From contig JACKJB010000001.1 in assembly GCA_020638155.1 (NCBI GenBank), positions 186,001 through 250,000 of the forward strand: DNA of 64,000 nt, given 5' to 3'. The notes beneath the pieces are model-generated. The model made no database searches and was not told the origin of the DNA. It saw only the letters and a program-made list of their open reading frames with translations. Numbering within the stretch: the first letter of the stretch is position 1; every line of letters begins with the position of its first letter. The position numbers were made by a program, and so were the translations under genes. Origin of the DNA: Rhodospirillales bacterium. GTDB taxonomy: Bacteria; Pseudomonadota; Alphaproteobacteria; Micavibrionales; Micavibrionaceae. Shown piece after piece: positions 61,444-64,000 of the stretch.

Positions 61444-62439
61444 ATGAAAGATCCCGTTCGTATTGCCGTTACCGGTGCCGCCGGCCAGATTGGTTACCAG
61501 CTTTTGTTCCGTATTGCTTCCGGCGATATGCTGGGCAAGGACCAGCCCGTGATCCTGCATATGCTGGAGATCACCCCGGCTCTTGAAGCGCTGAACGGTG
61601 TGGTAATGGAGCTTAATGATTGTGCCTTCCCATTGCTTCAAGGGACGGTTGCCACTGATGATGTGACTATCGCCTTCAAGGATGTCGATTTCGCTCTGCT
61701 GGTCGGGGCACGCCCGCGCGGACCGGGGATGGAACGCAAAGACCTTCTGGAAGCGAACGGCGCTATCTTCGCGCCGCAGGGTAAGGCGCTGAACGATCAT
61801 GCCAAGCGGGATGTCAAAGTGCTGGTTGTCGGCAACCCGGCGAACACGAATGCGCTGATCGCGCAGCAAAACGCGCCTGATCTGGATCCGAAATGTTTTA
61901 CCGCGATGGTGCGGCTCGATCATAACCGGGCGATGAGCCAGCTTGCCGAAAAAACCGGGGCGCATACGACCGATGTTGAGAAAATGATTATCTGGGGCAA
62001 CCACAGCTCGACCCAGTACCCGGATATTCACCATGCTACGGTCAAAGGTGGTGCGGCGCTGGACCAGGTTGACATGGACTGGTACGAAAACACTTTCATC
62101 CCGGTCGTGCAGCAGCGCGGCGCGGCAATTATCAAGGCACGCGGCGCATCTTCTGCTGCGTCTGCTGCGTCTGCGGCGATCGACCACATGCGCTCTTGGG
62201 CGCTGGGGACGGCGGACGGCGAATGGGTGTCCATGGCTGTGCCGTCTGATGGATCGTATGGCATCGATCCTGGCGTGATTTTCGGTTACCCGGTGACGTG
62301 TAAAAACGGCAGCTATGAAATCGTGCAGGGGCTTGAGATCAATGACTTCTCCCGTGCCCGTCTCGATGCGACCGAAGCTGAGTTGCGGGAAGAACGCGAC
62401 GGGGTGGCGCACCTGTTTGCCGCGCTGAAGGCGGCATAA
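61444..62439 (+). CDS. mdh: Malate dehydrogenase
   Basis: It interconverts malate and oxaloacetate with NAD. It has 331 residues, the cytosolic/MDH type found in some bacteria rather than the short LDH-like form usual in alphaproteobacteria. NAD motif VTGAAGQIGYQLLF, substrate arginines in GARPRGPGMERKDLLEAN, VVGNPANTNA, RLDHNRAMSQLA, and the catalytic histidine in WGNHSSTQYPD. A strong terminator follows. Confidence 0.96.
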   Translation: MKDPVRIAVTGAAGQIGYQLLFRIASGDMLGKDQPVILHMLEITPALEALNGVVMELNDCAFPLLQGTVATDDVTIAFKDVDFALLVGARPRGPGMERKDLLEANGAIFAPQGKALNDHAKRDVKVLVVGNPANTNALIAQQNAPDLDPKCFTAMVRLDHNRAMSQLAEKTGAHTTDVEKMIIWGNHSSTQYPDIHHATVKGGAALDQVDMDWYENTFIPVVQQRGAAIIKARGASSAASAASAAIDHMRSWALGTADGEWVSMAVPSDGSYGIDPGVIFGYPVTCKNGSYEIVQGLEINDFSRARLDATEAELREERDGVAHLFAALKAA

Positions 62440-62463
62440 CTCGCTTTAAAAGAGTTTTCTGCG

Positions 62464-62497
62464 GGCGGTCCGTTTCGGCGGGCCGCCTGTTTTTTTG
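62464..62497 (+). terminator. Terminator of mdh
   Basis: GGCGGTCCG (62464-62472) pairs with CGGGCCGCC (62479-62487), loop TTTCGG, followed by TG and seven T. It ends 58 bp after the mdh stop. Confidence 0.88.
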
Positions 62498-62566
62498 CCG
62501 CAAAACTTGGAAAGTGGTGGATTTATCCCTATAGTGAGGACAAACAAAAATATAGGGAGAGAAACC

Positions 62567-63310
62567 ATGTCTGATAAACCGCCTGAAAAGGACGGCAAGC
62601 CGGAGCGCCTTGTTCCATCGCCGGTGAATGAAAAAGCGGAGGAGCGTGAAAAGCGCCTCGCTGAGAAACTTCGCGCTGAGCATGATACGCAGAAAAATAT
62701 GGTGCTCCCGCCATTACAGCCGCATGAAATTAAATCTGCCATCGATATGGACGAGCAACTTGATCCGGCGCAGGTAGAAGAGAATTGTAGCAGGGAGCCA
62801 TGGCTCCTCAGTCCCGTGTTTAAAATGGCGGCACAACCGGGGCGCTATGGGATTGTACCGGAACGTTACGAATACCAGGCCATGCAGGCAGATGTGCAAG
62901 GGGATGCGGAGGCTGCGGCGCTTAATCGCGATGCGATGAAGCGGGCACGCGCTGTCTATAACAAACAGATCCGTGCTGATTTTAAAATGCTGGCTAACGC
63001 GATGGACCGAAAAGAAATCGGGATGTTCGCCCAATCCTTGTGGGAAACCACGGCATTGCCGGTCAAGCATGAGAACGCCGCCCTGAGCCGTTTTTTTGAC
63101 CGGGCGCAACTGAATAAAATGGACGGCCAGATGACAGAGTTGGCCCGTGCGCGCGTTTATATGATGTCGTTCTGGATGGCGATGGTGATTAATGAAATTC
63201 CTGTGAAGCAACGCCCGGCGGATTATGTGGCTGCTCTGGAAGCGCGGAACCCTAATGGAAAACAGGGTGGTTCTTCAGGCGGTAGCGGTTCCGTTCCGAC
63301 GGTGCACTAA
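62567..63310 (+). CDS. Protein of unknown function
   Basis: The 247-residue protein starts at the ATG at 62567 (MSDKPPEKDGKPERLV), with TAGGGAGAGAAACC upstream. N-terminal 65 residues are charged and coiled (EKAEEREKRLAEKLRAEHD); the middle is helical (AMKRARAVYNKQIRADFKML); the end is glycine/serine-rich (GGSSGGSGS). No signal peptide, membrane segment or known motif. It is convergent, seven bp apart, with the NlpC/P60 gene. Confidence 0.6.
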   Translation: MSDKPPEKDGKPERLVPSPVNEKAEEREKRLAEKLRAEHDTQKNMVLPPLQPHEIKSAIDMDEQLDPAQVEENCSREPWLLSPVFKMAAQPGRYGIVPERYEYQAMQADVQGDAEAAALNRDAMKRARAVYNKQIRADFKMLANAMDRKEIGMFAQSLWETTALPVKHENAALSRFFDRAQLNKMDGQMTELARARVYMMSFWMAMVINEIPVKQRPADYVAALEARNPNGKQGGSSGGSGSVPTVH

Positions 63311-63317
63311 TAATATT

Positions 63318-64000
63318 TTAGACTGCGGGATTCGTTGGGGGCGTTGCCGCTTGCTGGTTTAAAGCGGGATTGCTTTCCGCAGCCAGTGTCGGGGCTGTAT
63401 CCGGTTTAGGCTGCTGTTGTTCGTAATCGACTTTCGCCAGCTGGACCACATCGACGCCATAGAGCTGGTAGCCTTTGCTGCGGGCTTTATCGAGCCAGTC
63501 TTCAAACGGCATGCTGTGCGCGCCGCCTTTGCCCGAAGCGCTTTCAGCAAACATCAGTTTTCCTGTCTCCGTATCGCGGTATGTGATGCCCACATGATCG
63601 ATCCCCAGCTTGCGGCCGGCATCCCAGCCTTTACGGCCGGAATCGATTCCGATCACCATGCCGGCACGGATATTTTCCGTTGTGATATCACTGTCCCGTA
63701 AAATTCCGGCTTCGCGGCCCAGATTTTGGACCTGGTATTCCGATGACGTATTGGCGGCATTGACGACGGCGCTGTCGAACTTTGCCTTGATGGCGACATC
63801 AGGGGCGTCGATATTGACGCCATCACGGACGCCGCTCATCGCTGTCTGCAAGGCCTGTTTTACAAAGCCGCTGCAATCGATCGCGCTGACGCCGCTCTTG
63901 GCGCCAAATTCATAACGAACACCGCGATTGATCGCGTCTTCTGCGTATTTTTCTATGCCGATGCTAACGGCGGTGCGGACCGTGGCGTCAACCAGCGCTT
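63318..64000 (-). CDS. NlpC/P60-type peptidase (5' end outside window)
   Basis: The frame is open to the right edge; about 227 residues are visible. The catalytic cysteine is in GVSAIDCSGFVKQAL, and a histidine partner in IDHVGITYRDTETGK; these fit NlpC/P60 cysteine peptidases that cleave peptidoglycan peptides or related substrates. A proline/glutamine-rich tail ends the protein (NQQAATPPTNPAV). A TTG at 63851 is not the real start because the DCSGF motif lies before it. Confidence 0.75.
   Translation of the reverse strand, partial: ALVDATVRTAVSIGIEKYAEDAINRGVRYEFGAKSGVSAIDCSGFVKQALQTAMSGVRDGVNIDAPDVAIKAKFDSAVVNAANTSSEYQVQNLGREAGILRDSDITTENIRAGMVIGIDSGRKGWDAGRKLGIDHVGITYRDTETGKLMFAESASGKGGAHSMPFEDWLDKARSKGYQLYGVDVVQLAKVDYEQQQPKPDTAPTLAAESNPALNQQAATPPTNPAV

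Overview
The window is chromosomal DNA from an alphaproteobacterium of moderate G+C (mid-50s percent by eye). The basis is family content: CpdR, a CckA-like hybrid kinase, IalB, UPF0262, DUF2336, a UbiH/UbiM-type hydroxylase, YjbH, and the order dgt ... SPOR-nagZ-scpA-scpB-tatABC. A Micavibrio-like or Rhodospirillales-like lineage would fit, but no rRNA gene is present to settle it. There is no phage, plasmid or CRISPR module.

Layout. 1-7968 is a Tad/Flp pilus assembly operon on the plus strand (cpaB partial, cpaC, cpaD, cpaE, cpaF, tadB, tadC). Two minus-strand genes (TadD-like TPR lipoprotein and a secreted protein with a pilus-N-like domain) converge on it. 9.5-24.5 kb is mixed housekeeping: tRNA-Val, cpdR, glk, a GT4 glycosyltransferase, an rluD-like gene, an SGNH hydrolase, a leucine-dehydrogenase-type enzyme, yjbH, a hybrid kinase, infA-maf-rng and tRNA-Phe. 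24.5-35.2 kb, mostly minus strand, holds a ubiquinone hydroxylase, a secreted unknown, glpK, a GIY-YIG gene, glpD, two tandem VWA proteins, UPF0262, a receiver protein, and a small basic ORF-dcd-murA operon. 35.3-37.2 kb is a small accessory patch after tRNA-Thr: a broken GIY-YIG gene, a small ORF and an A+T-rich secreted protein. 37.2-50.7 kb holds ftsH, ialB, a 1101-residue autotransporter, several lipoproteins, xthA, a frameshifted gene, gltA, an erpA-type gene and a ChaN/TraB-like protein. 50.8-60 kb is dgt, SPOR, nagZ, scpA, (HEPN/Abi-like, HD, GFA inserted), scpB, tatA, tatB, tatC, zapE. 60-64 kb is DUF2336, mdh, an unknown gene and the 3' part of an NlpC/P60 gene.

The genes cover envelope functions (pilus, Tat, autotransporter, SPOR/NagZ cell-wall turnover, MurA), central carbon (Glk, GlpK/GlpD, GltA, Mdh), nucleotide hygiene (Dcd, Dgt, Maf) and cell-cycle-type signalling (CpdR, CckA-like kinase, two lone receivers).

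The least ordinary content is repeat-driven. A family of about 150-bp elements with near-perfect 28-bp terminal inverted repeats (two complete, one decayed) looks like MITEs. A second palindrome family forms an empty inverted pair upstream of glk and a pair flanking a GIY-YIG gene between glpK and glpD. An exact 20-bp tandem duplication has frameshifted one gene, and a one-base deletion has broken a second GIY-YIG gene. A tandem VWA pair with a shared C-terminal tail, a HEPN-motif gene inserted between scpA and scpB, and a terminator-bounded putative small RNA with repeated AGGAGG motifs are the best candidates for undescribed biology.
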